This document shows positions 44,468-56,687 of a stretch of 64,000 nt of DNA, in pieces. Under the pieces are notes generated by a model. The model saw only the letters and a program-made list of their open reading frames with translations, did not search any database and was not told the origin of the DNA. A program made the translations under genes and the position numbers. Within the stretch, counting starts at the first letter, position 1. Each line of letters opens with the position of its first letter. Source of the DNA: Cunninghamia lanceolata. Taxonomy: Eukaryota > Streptophyta > Pinopsida > Cupressales > Cupressaceae. Location: NCBI GenBank assembly GCA_027924645.1, contig BSBN01001687.1:4712001-4776000 (forward strand), written 5' to 3'.

Positions 44468-46054
44468 TTTTGCAAGTATGTGCTAACCAGTGTTGTCATT
44501 GATGTCAACATGCTTCTGTTGTCATTGGTGTCAACTATGCCTTATGATATTGCTGATTATTGCTTGATTGAGTTGTCATATCAGGATGATTTGAATAACT
44601 TGAAGAAGTGATGATAATGCTAGCATATTGTTCATGTTACTAAGTTTCCAAGTGCTTTTGAGAAAATTTTGTCTCCAAGAAGAAACAGTGTGTTGCAGAG
44701 TATTCTAGCTTGCTGGATACTATTTGAGTTTTTTCTCTGTATTTCTTCTGTGTTCAAGACCGAAGGATGAGATTTGGATATGATTTAGAGAAATTTTTGA
44801 AGGTACTAAATCCAATATTTGGTGGTCTAGATCATTGTACAGTAGAAGTTGTGTTTACCAGTTTGAAGATTGTATTTGATAGAGTTTTTGAGTTGTGCAG
44901 AGGTGTCTGGGAGAAAGTATTTTGCTCCACATTTCTCCATAGATTGGTTTCAGGTGATGTGGTTTTGGACATATGTTTATAAGGTCCTTATATATCTTCA
45001 TTCCAAAGGATTTTTCATTTGGTGCTCTCGAAAGAAAGTTATTGAATAGCATAACTTAGCAGTGTTGTTTGTAAGTTGTATTCAAGTGAGATTTGTTGTC
45101 TTCAAATGAAAGTTGTTGTAGTTAGATTTGTTGGCTCCTAGGTGATTTTATGTTGTTCATGGATGTCTCCAAATCATGTTAAAGGCTTGATCTTGATCTA
45201 TAATCTATGATTAAGTTATTGGAAGTATGAGTCTAAGTATTCTTGGTGTTTTCACAAGTTTAGCTAACTTGGGTGCTAACACTCTTTGTGGATGTGTTTA
45301 ATGGATTGTAGAAGCATATTAAAGCATGTGAAGATGCATTTGGGTTTGAGCTAAGATATGAAGTGTTCTTCTTTTATTCATTTGATCCTCATGTTTTTTT
45401 AGGTCCTGACTTTATTTGAATTGTGTATGTTTGCTGACCTTGGAGACTATTCCAATGGTTGTAGATTGTATTGCTGACATTGATGTATGATCTAAGGTTG
45501 ATTATTGATATAAATAAATGTAATAAATCCATGTGTAGAGTGTGTGGATGCGAAGATGAAAGTGTTTGTGTTGTAAGGCAGTGAAGGTAATATGTATTGT
45601 GCTTCAATGGAATTGAACTTAGACATGTTGTAGATGCTATTATATCAGTTCATGGTAGTGAGCCACCCCTCTTAGCAGTGAGCCACCCCTTGGTAGTGAG
45701 CCATCCCTTGGTAGTGAGCCTTTTGTAGTGAGCATTCTTTTGGATAGTGAGTCCTTATGGGCAGTGAGCCCTAAGACAGTAAGCCTCTTTTGTTATTCGG
45801 TATTGTTACTACATTATATTTTGAGCTAACACTCACCGTGGTTTTTCCCTTTTAGAGTTTTCCACATAAAAATCTAGTGTTCATGTGTGTATGGTGTTGA
45901 TATGTTTAACTTTTGATTCTACATTTCATGTTTGATCTTCATAACAGATTAAGGGTTTATAGTAAGTGAATGTGAATGTGATTTTGTTTAAGAGAATTCA
46001 AGGTTTTGATACAACTGATTCACCCCCCCTCTCAGTTGTCTTGTGCCTTCAACA
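44468..46054 (+). repeat. 3' LTR of element G (1,587 bp)
   Basis: TTTTGCAAGT (terminal TG mutated to TT) to CTTCAACA. It matches 35951-37472 but has extra GGTAGTGAGCCA units at 45652-45725, which explains its greater length. U5 hairpin arms ACAACTGA (46011) and TCAGTTGT (46032-46039). Confidence 0.9.
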
Positions 46055-46059
46055 TGAGG
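46055..46059. repeat. Target-site duplication of G (right), TGAGG
   Basis: Identical to 35946-35950. Confidence 0.92.
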
Positions 46060-46999
46060 ATTCATAAAACTACTACTACTTCTAAAGGTAAGATGTATTA
46101 TTTTGTTTTGAAGATTGGGTGATCTAAAGCTACTCAAATTGGTGGCTATCCATTGAGTTATAGAGTCTAATGTTTAATAGAGGAAAAATAAACACACATA
46201 AGTGTATAACTGCCTATTTGATAAAATCAAATGTATTGAAAATCAATACCAAATCATTGAGAATACTTAATAACCGAACACCATACCATGTTCTTTCCTA
46301 TGCAATACTGAACTGACCAATTACAAATCTTGAAAATGGATTAAGAACTATCACATTCATTCAAATTAGATCTTACATTCATACTATTAAATGTGGCAAG
46401 GGAAAATTATAACTGTGATTATAGTTTACTAAGAAAAACACCTACAGTAATGGAGAAAAAATAGTGACTTAATATAGATATTTTGCAAATATATTACATA
46501 CATTTCATAATTGTTTCATGCTGAACAAAGACTATAAAATAAACTTCTTCTAATCTACCTTCTGGAGCTCACAACCTTGCTAAGAAATTTCCCAAATGAA
46601 CAACCAACCACTTCTACATTTCAAATGCATGCATATATAGCATTTCAACCCATTGCACTCTCCCAAGCACCACACCCTGTCAATTACTATGCCCACGCTA
46701 TCATAAATTTAGTTCCTAGTCTGCTAGAAGATTTGCACATTGGAAGAGAAAACCCATGCTTAGTTAATTCTGAAAATGATAGAGGAAGATTGCTCGCACT
46801 CTTCCTGTACTTTGAGCAATAAAGAGGGAAGGTTCTAATCCTTTTCTTGCCATCTACAACATTTGACTTATCTGATTTGTCCTTTGTGCATGAATTTCAC
46901 TGTGCCAATCATCTGCATGGTACTGTTTTATAAACTCAATAAATTCTAGGTACAAATCAACTTGTATAATCCTGCAATCATGCCATATTTTCAAGGAAT
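46060..46999. other. Unassigned intergenic or element-derived sequence
   Basis: Continuation of the DNA into which G inserted (left side ends at 35950). No coding frame with recognisable content: the plus frame at 46577-46822 has no motif and ordinary composition for this DNA. It could be 3' sequence of Tat element C or single-copy intergenic DNA. Nothing else seen. Confidence 0.4.
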
Positions 47000-48440
47000 T
47001 ACCCTTTTCAAGAATTTACAACACTCCTAATTTGTTGTCCCATTTTTGTTTTAAACCATCTTGCTATGACTGTACCCTATGCATTTTCCTTCTTTATTGG
47101 CCAATCCTCTTCATCACAGACTTCCTCATTCATATTGTCAAAAAAATGGCACATATTCAAACCATTGGAGATATTCTTCCTTTTCTTCTTCATTTTTGGC
47201 CTCTTTTATGCCTTATCAGCAAATCTTACCTTTTTCAAACTTGGCCTTGTCTTTTGGCTTTATCAATAAAACTTCATTTTGTCAAACCTTGACCACTTTT
47301 GTCCTTTTATGCTTTATTGACAAATTCTCATTATGCCAAACTCTTTCTATCTTTCCCTTTTCTGTCCCAATTGTCCAATTTTCCTTTATCGACAAATCAT
47401 CTATTTGTTGAACTCTTTCGCTAGTTTGTCCCTTAGCTAATTTCCTAACTTAGTCCCTTTACTATCTTTTTGTTGTTTACCTTAGTCACATTTTGCTTTT
47501 TGTGTTTTCCCTTTATCAGAAAAATTAACCTTTTGTGAACTTTGACCTTCTCCACTATTTTGTCCTTTGTCAAAAAAAATGACCAATCAAGAACCTTTCC
47601 CCGCTCTTCTATTTTTCTCATTGTCAGCAATTCTACACTTTCACAAATTAAGTTGGTTCCTTGTCTATTTCTCTTTTTTGCTTGTTTCACTTTGTCGGTG
47701 AATCCACCTTTTGCTAAATTAAGGAAGAAGCCCCTTTTGTTTTATCAGAGAATCCACCTTGTTGGCAAAAGTTAACTTTTTTGAACTTGTCGCTTCCATC
47801 TCCTTTGCCGGCTTTTTCCTTCCATTGGTGAATATTCAATTTTCAGAACCGAACCTTAACGACTCCTTCGTCAGCAAAACACTATTGTTGGAAAACATTA
47901 AAAATCCTAAACTTTTAGAAAGTTCATGACTTTGCTACTTCCTCGACAACTCTTCCTTAGCCATTTGCACACTTCTACACCTTTGATTTGCCTTATTGGC
48001 AAATCTAAGATTTTCCTAACTCACCTTTCTTTCTTGCCTTATCTTTCTCTATTGATGAATCTTCATGTTTTGGAACCATGAGTTGGTGAAATGACAAGTT
48101 AGAAAACCACAAACTTTTTTTGATAAAGCTAGCCTTTGCTGACCCTTCACTTCCTTTTGTTCCTTAGAAAATTTTTCCTTATGTTGCTTCCCTTTACCTT
48201 CATCTTCCCTCTATCAGCAAAGTGGTCATTGGTCGAACTCTCAATTGGTGAACCTTTAGGTTTTCAAACCAAAACATAATACTGACAAAGACACTTTTCT
48301 TTAGTATTCATCATCTTTCCACAACCTTTTGTTGTCTCCTTCTACCTTGTCATCACCTTATTGACAAATATGTGAACTTCTGAACTAGTTCAGTAGTTTA
48401 GACTTTCACCAATTTGCCAACCAAAGGCAAAAAATGAAAA
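47000..48440 (-). repeat. T/C-rich region with degenerate TTTATCRGCAAATC repeats (putative gypsy LTR, element J)
   Basis: About 15 diverged copies of a TTTATCGGCAAATC-like word, spaced some 50-80 bases apart (for example near 47217, 47256, 47318, 47379, 47510, 47690, 47742, 47868, 47990, 48046, 48210 and 48355), separated by CTTTTGTCC/TTTCC-rich filler. It lies downstream of the minus-strand integrase end, where a 3' LTR is expected, so I infer a repeat-built LTR of J. Edges are not defined. Overlapping frames at 47032-47411 and 47445-47775 come from the low-complexity composition. Confidence 0.5.
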
Positions 48441-48839
48441 AAATTGTAAGGGAGAAAAGGTGAACTTCATGGGGAACCTACTTAGTCATTTTTGGAGAGA
48501 AAAGACCCCTAAAAACTATCTTTGATTGGATTTAAACAAGGGTTTTTCAATTGATAAAGGCATAAAAATGGGAATTTTGGATTTCTCAGGCAAAAATTGG
48601 GCACTCTTGGGACCAAAATTTTACAAGTGCCAAAACTAGATTTGGTTGGGGACATGTGACATGTAGTATCACAATGAGTATTCAAATCTCTGAGAAGACC
48701 AAAAAGACACAAAAACACAGAAAAGGGAAAATGCAAATGTATTTACAGCAAAGGCTTATATACAAGGTAAAATACAATCATAAACTTTAGGGCACAATAA
48801 GATTATTGACTGCATTATATATTTAGGGGAAGCACTTAC
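48441..48839 (-). other. Region between gypsy integrase end and repeat block (element J)
   Basis: About 400 bases with no supported gene. The minus frame 48509-48736 has no recognisable content. Probably 3' untranslated or LTR sequence of J. No clear polypurine tract was located. Confidence 0.4.
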
Positions 48840-49245
48840 TCATGAGAAGTAAAGCTTCAAATGTTGTTCATGAATGGGCAGCTCTAGAAATTCTCCTTCC
48901 ATATTTTTGATGTAATATGTGTCTTGGCCATCTCTTTCATCAATTTGATAAGGGCCCAAACATAATTGCCCAAATTTTCCATGCTTACCCTTGTCTTCTG
49001 ATTTTGTATAGGAGGACCAGATCACCAATTTGAGAGCTCCTTTTGACTATTCTCTTGTTGAATAGATGCTCAACCTTTTGTTGTTGTAGTAGGTTTTTAT
49101 CATGTGCCATCTTTCTATCCTCATCCAACTGAGCCTACTCATGCAATCTCAATGTCAAAACATCATCCCCATCCTCTCTGATTCGTTGAAGTAGCAGATA
49201 TGCTAGCAATTCTAATTACATTGACATCTTTGCCTCTGCTCCATA
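48840..49245 (-). pseudogene. int: Gypsy integrase C-terminal part, element J (left piece)
   Basis: Minus-strand coding from 49245 down to the stop at 48840. The distal frame reads KGKHGKFGQLCLGPYQIDE, then GQDTYYIKNMEGEFLELPIHEQHLKLYFS: the GPY/F-type module that ends plant gypsy integrases (usual form KFxxLWxGPFxI ... GxxxxxPVNGxxLKxYF). Upstream, 49050-49240 reads as the preceding linker (HDKNLLQQQKVEHLFNKR) with a stop. The frame is cut at 49245 by copia K; its other half is at 56683-56917. Confidence 0.82.
49241..49245. repeat. Target-site duplication of K (left), CCATA
   Basis: Identical to 56683-56687. Confidence 0.93.
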
Positions 49246-50798
49246 TGTTGCAAGTATGTGCCTAATCAGTGTTGTCATTGATGTCAACATATCTTTGTTG
49301 TCATTGGTGTCAACTATATCCTATGTTGCTATTAGTCTAGAAGCTTTACATGTTGAAGATATTGAGAAAATTTGCTCCTCCGGAAGGAACAAAGAGTTGT
49401 AGTGAATTACAGTGAAGATAGTGTATTGCATACTGAAGGACAGCTCAAAAGATTGCTCCTTATTTCTTGTATGTTGAAGATCTCTTTCTACGGATTGGAA
49501 GTTAGTTAGAGTCATGTTTGAAGATGCTAAATCTTGAGTTTGAGCCTCCGATATGAAGAATTGAGTGAGTTACTATCACCAGAGTAAAACTTGCTTTTTC
49601 TGAGTATTCACTAGTGATAGGGAGGAAGTATTTTGCTCCGCATTCCTCCGCATTGAAGTATTTTTCTCTGCTATTCTAGAAGGAAGTATGGGATGATGAT
49701 AAACACCTACAACTCCAATGGTTCATGTTTTGGTGGTCCACAAGCTATCTTTCTTTTATGATAGTTGAAGACAGTAAAGTTCATATGCTCCGGTATGAAG
49801 AATCTCATGGATAAGGTGGTTAGAATTTGTGTGGTTGCTCCTAATAATTACAATGTTCTTGTGGATGCCTCCTGATCATGTTCCTACCTTTGTATTGGTC
49901 TGCAAGGAGTATTTTGGATCAAAGTTAAAGATTATTCCCAGACAAGGTAGCATGTAACTAGCCTTAGTTAACTTGGTTAATTCAAGTAATTGCGAAGATC
50001 TCTTGATGATTGCAAAAGCATGTTGTGGCATGGAAGATCATGTTTGGGTCCCATCTAAGGCATGGCATGATCCATGTACATCTTTACTATACTTCCTTAG
50101 CTTAATTTTTGTATTAGGTCAAGATCTATTTTATAAATGTTTGTAATGCTGACCTTGGAGATTTTTCCAACGGTTGATGAATGTAATGCCAACCTTGATG
50201 TACATTCAAAGATTGATGAATGATATGTATACTTATAATTTGGTTGTGGAAAACATGTCCTTCAATGAAGATGCGAAGATAGAGAAAAGAGGTGAAAAGG
50301 CTGAGCAAAGCAGAGGAACTATTGTACTTCAATGTATTAATCTCAGACATGAAGAAAATGTTGATTTTGGAAGTGAGCCTAGTAGTGAATCGCCAGTATC
50401 GTTTAATAGCCCTTAGGGTTTAATAGCCCTTATTGTAATCTTGCTAGGTTTAGGTTGAGGTAGTGAGGCTGCTAGACCTAGTTGTTCTTCATGGCAGTGA
50501 GCCAGCATGTTCTAGACCCATGGAGTGACCAAGCTTGAACATCATTATTTCAAGATTGTAATATATTTTGAGAGCTAATCCTCTCCATGGATTTTCCCCA
50601 CCTTGGGGTTTTCCATGTAAAAATATAGTGTCTCTTTTGATTGATCTTGAAATTGTGTTTAAGTTTCTATTTTCATGCATTTATTTTTTAATCATAATAT
50701 CAGTGGGCAAGTGATTAATGTTTTAAAGTGCAGAAGTAGTTAAAGTTTTGAGACAACTGATTCACCTCCCCCTCTCAGTTGTTTGGTGTATTTCAACA
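49246..50798 (+). repeat. 5' LTR of element K (1,553 bp)
   Basis: TGTTGCAAGT to TTTCAACA. U3 arm TTGTCATTGATG at about 49272-49283. GGCAGTGAGCC-like units at 50370-50505. Conserved TTTTCCCCACC...GGTTTTCCATG near 50592-50620. U5 hairpin ACAACTGA (50753) / TCAGTTGT (50775-50782). Small frames at 50174-50416 and on the minus strand lie within the LTR. Confidence 0.93.
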
Positions 50799-50800
50799 AT

Positions 50801-50812
50801 CAGTATCAAAGC
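50801..50812 (+). promoter_or_regulatory. Primer binding site, element K
   Basis: CAGTATCAAAGC, two changes from TGGTATCAGAGC, two bases after the LTR. Confidence 0.85.
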
Positions 50813-50856
50813 CAAGTTCCTTGGAAGAAAGCTTAATAGCTTGAGGTTGATCCAAG

Positions 50857-51850
50857 ATGTCATATTAAAAGGAAAGTCCACGGTTCGATGGGACAAACTA
50901 CTCCATCTAGAAAATTTGCATGAAAACCCATCTCCTCTACTTGGGTTATAGTGTCTAGAAAATAATTGAAAATGAATATGAAATTCCAAAAGATGCTCCG
51001 CAAATTGAAGATGAGATCAAGCAATTTGAGTTGAACATAAAAGCCAACGATGCCTTGGTAAGTTCTCTATTTGACATAGAAGTAACAAGGGTCATGGAGC
51101 TAGAAACTGCTCATGAAATCTGGGACAAGCTAAAGAATTTATATGAAGGAGATGCTTCTGTGAAGAGCACCAAGCTATAGAGTCTGAAGGAAAAATATAA
51201 ATGTTTGAAGATGAGTGAAGATGACAACATAACATCCTTCATGCAAAAGATCAATGAAATTATGAGCAGCATTAAAAGTGTAGGAGGAAAGATTGAAGAC
51301 ATTGAAATTGTGAACAAAGTTCTTAGATCACTACCCCAATCATATAGTCATAAAGTGGTTGTAATTGAGGAAATAATAATAGTGACAATAATTACAAAAG
51401 ATCAGCTACTTGGGAAATTGACAGCCTTTAAAATGAGAGAACCTAGTGATTCTCTTCCAAAAATAGAGACTGCTTTCAAGGCCAACACTTCAGAAAGAAT
51501 CCCTAGATCTGATAAGTACAAAATCGAGCCAAATTATGAGCTTGAAGAACTTGAAGCCAATTTTGTCAACAACCTACCCAGAGGTACTGTAAGTTCAAAG
51601 GAAAATTAGCTTTTAAATGTTTCAATTGTGGTAAAGTTGGTCATTATGCTTCTAGATGTCCCACAAGAATTCCTAACCCAAGACTTGATAGACCTAGAAT
51701 TCCAAAGAAATGTTACTATGTTGAAGATCTTGATGATGATGAAGGAGTATCAGATGGTGATCCAGATAATGCTAGTACTTCTGCAAATGAATGCTTGTTT
51801 ATTTCTATTAAAGAAGAACATGTGTCTACTAATCCTATTAGTTGTGTAAA
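50857..51850 (+). pseudogene. gag: Copia gag, element K
   Basis: ATG at 50857 (MSY, stop, KESPRFDGTNYS). The capsid region follows with ELETAHEIWDKLKNLYEGDA (about 51100) and ENIT-like DDNITSFMQKINEIMSSIKS (51220), then LGKLTAFKMREPSDSLPKIE (51410). The knuckle CFNCGKVGHYASRC (51618-51660) is intact but lies in a different frame: a one- or two-base indel near 51585 shifts it. Early in-frame stops sit where relatives have Gln or Trp. Gag forms the particle and packages the RNA; it is inactive here. Confidence 0.9.
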
Positions 51851-51863
51851 GGAAGAAAAATGA

Positions 51864-53090
51864 ATGGAAAGTGCATTGGTTGTTCAAGTTGTTGAAGATA
51901 AAGATGAATGGGTTATTGATAGAGGATACTCTCATCACATGACTAGTGACAAAAGTAAGTTTGTAAGTCTGGAAATATATGATGGAGGACTAGTTAGATT
52001 TGGAGATGACACAACTGGTAAGATTTGTGGAAAAGGATCTATTTCTTTTGATGGCAAGCATAACAGTAAAGATATTTTGTATGTGAAAGGATTAAAACAC
52101 AATCTTCTGAGTGTTGGTCAGATGTGCAACAAGGGGTATGACTTGAGATTCAAGGACAATGGAGGCAAGATCATGGAAAGCTCCGGAATAGTGATTGCAA
52201 CTGGTAAGAAGACTAAAGGCAATATCTATCATCTAAAAGGAAATGATAACTATGGCTTGTTGGTTCAGGTTGATGAAAGTTGGCTATGGAACACAAGGAT
52301 GTGTCGCATCAATTTTGACAACATTGTGAAGATAAGCTCCATCCAGGTTGTAAGAGATCTACCCAAACTTGTGAAGCCTGCTGATACTTTGTGCAAGGCG
52401 TGCCAATTTGGAAAATAGACAAAAACAAGCTTCAAGAGCAAGGACCAATCTATTGGAGGACTATTGGTTTTGGTGCATACAGATCTTTGTGGACCTACTA
52501 GAGTAAGAAGTCTACAAGGAGATAGGAATTTCATGCTATTGATTGATGATTACCCTAGAATGACTTGGGTTACCTTCTTAAAGGAAAAAGTAGAAGCCCT
52601 AGAAAAATTCAAAGCATTCAAGGTAATGGTTGAGAATGAGATAGATTTGAAAATTAAGTGCTTGAGGTCTGATAGAGGTGGAGAATTCACATCAAATGAG
52701 TTTATCTTTGTCTATGAGTATCAATGGATAAAAAACAATTATTTGCACCTAGGACTCCACAACAAAATGGAGTACTAGAAAGGAAGAACATGACAGTTCA
52801 AGAGGCTACTAGAACAATGATGGAGTCTGAGCTACTAGAAGTATATTGGAGGGAGACAATTCACACTATTGTTTACACCCTAAACAAAGTTTAGGTCAAA
52901 GGCAATAGTTCAAAGACTCCTTATGAATTGTGGCATGGTAAAGTTCCCACTATGAAATACTTCAAAGTCTTTGGTAGTAAATGTTAAATCAGAAGAGATG
53001 AGGATTTATGTAAGTTCGATGCAATATGTGATGAAGGCATCTTCCTTGGATACTCAACCAAGAGCAAAGCCAACCAGTGCTACAATAACA
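51864..53090 (+). pseudogene. pol: Copia protease and integrase, element K
   Basis: Open frame 51864-52418: protease with VIDRGYSHHM in place of the active DSGC, followed by LVRFGDDTTGKICGKGSISF and LKHNLLSVGQMCNKGYDLRF. Integrase zinc module SWLWNTRMCRINFDN ... CKACQFGK (52290-52418). Core 52464-52778: VLVHTDLCGPTRVRSLQGD with the first catalytic Asp kept, CLRSDRGGEFTSNEF, then a one-base frameshift near 52735 before PRTPQQNGVLERKN. The C-terminal part KTPYELWHGKVPTMKYFKVF runs to 53090. A stop separates the zinc module and the core. Confidence 0.9.
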
Positions 53091-54915
53091 TATTGAAGAA
53101 GATCATTGAAAGTGTAAATGTCAAAGTTAATGAAAGCAAGGAAAAAGGATCAAGAGGATATGAATCAGATGAACCAAATGCTTCTGCAAGCAAAGAAATA
53201 ATACATCATGAAGATAGTTTAGATGAAGAGGAACAAGCTCCAGAAACTGCCACCAAGACACCAAGGTATGTAAAACTAAATGATTCTAAAGATCAAATCA
53301 TAGGAGATAAGAGCAAAGGAATTATGACTAGAAGAAGAGCTGTAGAAGAAAAAGTAAATTTCTGTTTGATTTCCAAGATTGAACCTAATACTGCAAATGA
53401 AGCCTGCAATGATGACAATTTGGTAAAGGCTATGAAAGAAGAACTGATGTAGATAGAGATGAATTAGACCTGGAATCTTGTCCCTAGACTAGTAGACAAA
53501 AATATAATTGGCACCAAATGGGTCTTCAGAAATAAGATGAATGAGAATGGTGAAGTAGTAAGAAACAAAGAAAGATTAGTATGCAAAGGATACTCTCAAG
53601 TTGAAGGAATAGATTTTGAGGAAACATTTGCACCTGTGGCAAGAATTGAAGCAATAAGAATGTTCTTAGCATTTGTAGTCTACAAAGATTTCAAGGTGTA
53701 TCAAATGGATGTGAAGTTTGCATTATTGAATGGAGAATTAGAGGAAGAGGTTTATATTAAACAACCGAAAGGATTCCATTCATCTGATTAGAGTAACATG
53801 GTGTGTAGATTAAAGAAAGCTTTGTATGGACCAAACAAGCCCCCAAGGCTTGGTATGCAAGATTGGATAAATATCTAATACAATTAGAGTTCAACAAGGG
53901 TACTACTGACAACAATCTCTATTTCAAGATCAATAATAAACAAATCCTAATTGTGGCAGTCTTTGTAGATGACATTATCTTTGAAGGAAATAAAGGTATG
54001 TGCACTATTTTTGTAGGGGAAATGGAAAATGAATTTGAAATGTCAATGTTTGGTGAGATGAATTTATTTTTAGGTTTGCAAATTAATCAATCAGATAAAG
54101 GTATCTTCATTTCTTAGTATAAGTATGTGAAAGATTTGTTAAAGAAGTTTGGAACGGAGGACTCAAAATTGGTAAGCACTCCCATGATAACTAGTTGTAA
54201 GTTAAGCAAAAATGATGACTCACCTATGGCAGATCAAAAGAGGTATAGATCTATGATTGGAGGATTACTTTATTTGGCGAAAACCAGACTTGACATAATG
54301 CATGCAGTTTGTCTTGTGGTAAGATTTTAAGCATAACCCAAAGAATCACATGTGATGGCAGTCAAGAGAATATTGAGATATTTAAAAGGTACAATAGATT
54401 ATGGATTGTGGTATCCAAAAGATGATGATTTCACTCTCAGTGCATACACAGATGTAGATTTGGTCAGAGATGTGGATGACAGGAAAAGTACAAGTGGAGG
54501 TGCATTCTTCTTGGGAAAAAGGTTAGTATCCTGGTTAAGCAAGAAACAAGAATCAATATGTCTATCTACTGTAGAAGCAGAATATATTGCAACAGCATAC
54601 AGTTGCACTCAAGTGTTATGGATGAAGCAGACATTGAAGGACATCAAAGTTGTGTATGAAGATCCAGTCACAATCTTTTGTGACAACACAGGTGCCATAA
54701 ACATATCAAAGAATCTAGTTATAAATTCAAGGACAAATCATATATCCATAAGATATCTCTTTCAGAGGGAAAAAGTGATAGAGAATAAAGTCAAGTTAGA
54801 GTATGTATCTATAAAAGATTAGATTATAGACATTTTTACTAAGCCTCTGCCTAAAGATACTTTTGAGTATCTCAGAGAAAAGTTAGGGGTTATCACCTAC
54901 CCTACTCTAAACTAA
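53091..54915 (+). pseudogene. pol: Copia reverse transcriptase and RNase H, element K
   Basis: Linker 53093-53452 (SKIEPNTANEACNDDNLVKA). [22 protein letters not shown] (53507), [40 protein letters not shown] (53697), a frameshift within LYGxKQAPRAWY near 53830, the catalytic box VAVFVDDIIFEGNKG (53952) and MNLFLGLQINQSDKGIFIS (54058). RNase H from YTDVDLVRDVDDRKSTSGGAFF (54440) through LSKKQESICLSTVEAEYIA (54535) and FCDNTGAINISKNLV (54675) to LPKDTFEYLREKLGV and stop at 54913-54915. Stops are scattered. Copies RNA into DNA when intact. Confidence 0.92.
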
Positions 54916-55171
54916 GATGCATAGGAGTACATTAGCTTGGTGGTGCTTAGAGTTCTACATCCAGATCTAGATTGATGTTTGTTTGGGCTACATCTTAGGG
55001 GGAGTAGTCAGAGCAGAAGAGTGCAAGTATGTGCCCTTTAATGTCAAAAGGGGAGAGAAGTCATGTGAAAAACTTAGGTAGATAAAGACTGTAGATGTGT
55101 AAAGAGATAAAGGGAGAATCTTGTCTTGATGGTTGTTACAGTTTTTCACATCATATGTTGCCATCAATGAC
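54916..55171 (+). other. 3' untranslated region of element K
   Basis: Non-coding; contains CTTAGGGGGAGTAG (about 54996) and AATGTCAAAAGGGGAGAG (about 55040) before the PPT, the same spacing pattern as in G. Confidence 0.7.
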
Positions 55172-55183
55172 AAAGGGGGAGAT
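55172..55183 (+). promoter_or_regulatory. Polypurine tract, element K
   Basis: AAAGGGGGAGAT against the 3' LTR. Inverted-repeat arms are CATCAATGACAA (55162-55173) and TTGTCATTAATG (55210-55221, one mismatch; perfect in the 5' LTR copy). Confidence 0.92.
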
Positions 55184-56682
55184 TGTTGCAAGTATGTGTC
55201 TAATCAGTGTTGTCATTAATGTCAACATATTTTTTTGTCATTGGTGTCAACTGTATCCTATCTTTCTATTTGTCTAGAAGATTTAGATGTTGAGGATATT
55301 GAGAAAAATCACTCCTCCAGAAGGAACAGAGAGTTGTAGTGAATTATAGTGAAGACAGTGTATTGCATACTGAAGAACATTCCATAAGATTTCTATGGAT
55401 TTCTTGTATATTGAAGATCTCCATATGTGGATGGTAAGTTAGTTAGAGGCATGTATAAAGATGCTAAATCTTGAGTTTGAGCCTCCGGTATGAAGAATTG
55501 AGTGAGTTACTATAACCAGAGTAAAACTTGCTTTTTCTGATTATTCACTGGTGACAGGGAGAAAGTATTTTGCTCTGTGGTTCTAGAAGGAAGTTTGGAA
55601 TGATGATAATTGCCTACAACTCCAATGGTTCGTATTTTGGTGGCCCGCAATCTATCTTTCTTTTATGACGATTGAAGACAGTAAAGTTCATATGCTCTGA
55701 TGTGAAGAATCTCATGGATAAGCTGGTTAGATTTTGTGTAGTTGCTCTTGATAATTACAACATGCTTGTGGATGCCTCCTGATCATGTTCCTACCTTTGT
55801 ATTGGTTTGCAAGGAGTATTTTGGATCAAAGTTGAAGATTGTTCCCAGACAAGGTAGCATGTAACGAGTCTTAGCTGACTTGGTTAATTCAAGTAATTGC
55901 GGAGATCTCTTGATGATTACAAAAGCATGCTGTGGTGTGGAAGATCATGTTTGAGTCCCATCTAAGGCATGGCATGATCCATGTACATCTTCACTATATT
56001 TCCTTAGCTTAATTTTTTATTAGGTCAAGACCTATTTTGTAAATGTTTGTAATGCCGACCTTAGAGACTGTTCCAACGATTGGTGAATGTAATGCCAACC
56101 TTGATGTACATTCCAAGGTTGATGAAAGATATATATATATATATACTTGTAATTTGGTTGTGGAAAACATATCCTTCAATGAAGATGTGAAGATATAGAA
56201 AAGAGGTGAAAAGGCAGAGCAGAGAAGAGGAACTATTGTACTTCCATGTATTAATCTTAGACATGAAGAAAATGTTGATATTGGTAGTGAGCCACAAGTA
56301 GGGTTTAATAGCCCTTATTGTAATCTTACTAGGTTTAGGGTTGAGGCAGTGAGCCTACTAGACCTAGTTGTTCTTCATGGCAGTGAGCCAGCATGTTCTA
56401 GGCCCATGGAGTGACCAAGCCTAAACATCATCATTTCAAGATTGCAATATATTTTGAGAGTTGATCCTCTCTATGGTTTTTTTGCACCTTGGGGTTTTCC
56501 ATGTAAAAATCTGGTGTCTCTTGTGATTGATCTTGTAATTGTGTTTAAGTTTATGTTTTCATGCATTCATGTTTTAATCATAATATCAGTGGGCAAGTGA
56601 TTAATATTTTAAAGTGCAGAATTAGTTAAAGTTTCAAGACAACTGATTCACCCCCCTCTCGGTTGTCTAATGTATTTCAACA
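55184..56682 (+). repeat. 3' LTR of element K (1,499 bp)
   Basis: TGTTGCAAGT to TTTCAACA; matches 49246-50798. A TA microsatellite has expanded at about 56129-56145 compared with the 5' copy. U5 hairpin ACAACTGA (56639) / TCGGTTGT (56659-56666). Confidence 0.93.
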
Positions 56683-56687
56683 CCATA
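56683..56687. repeat. Target-site duplication of K (right), CCATA
   Basis: Identical to 49241-49245. Confidence 0.93.

Larger units (their letters stand above)
35951..46054 (+). mobile_element. Element G: Ty1/copia retrotransposon with two nested insertions
   Basis: Plus-strand element of 10,104 bp flanked by TGAGG. Removing the solo LTR H (about 1.0 kb) and pararetroviral fragment I (about 1.5 kb) leaves about 7.5 kb, normal for copia. LTRs are 35951-37472 and 44468-46054. Exact PBS and PPT are present. The gag-pol region carries many stops, frameshifts and small deletions, so it is inactive and older than D. Confidence 0.92.
49246..56682 (+). mobile_element. Element K: Ty1/copia retrotransposon
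   Basis: Complete 7,437-bp plus-strand element: LTRs 49246-50798 and 55184-56682, PBS, gag-pol with several stops and three frameshifts, PPT, and a perfect CCATA duplication. It splits the integrase of gypsy element J and is younger than J. Related to G and D by protein sequence, but its LTRs differ from both. Confidence 0.94.

Noticed and set aside
47032..47775. Phe-rich plus-strand ORFs resembling transmembrane proteins
   Set aside because: T/C-rich repeat region of putative LTR J; several frames open together and hydrophobicity follows from the TTT/CTT content.
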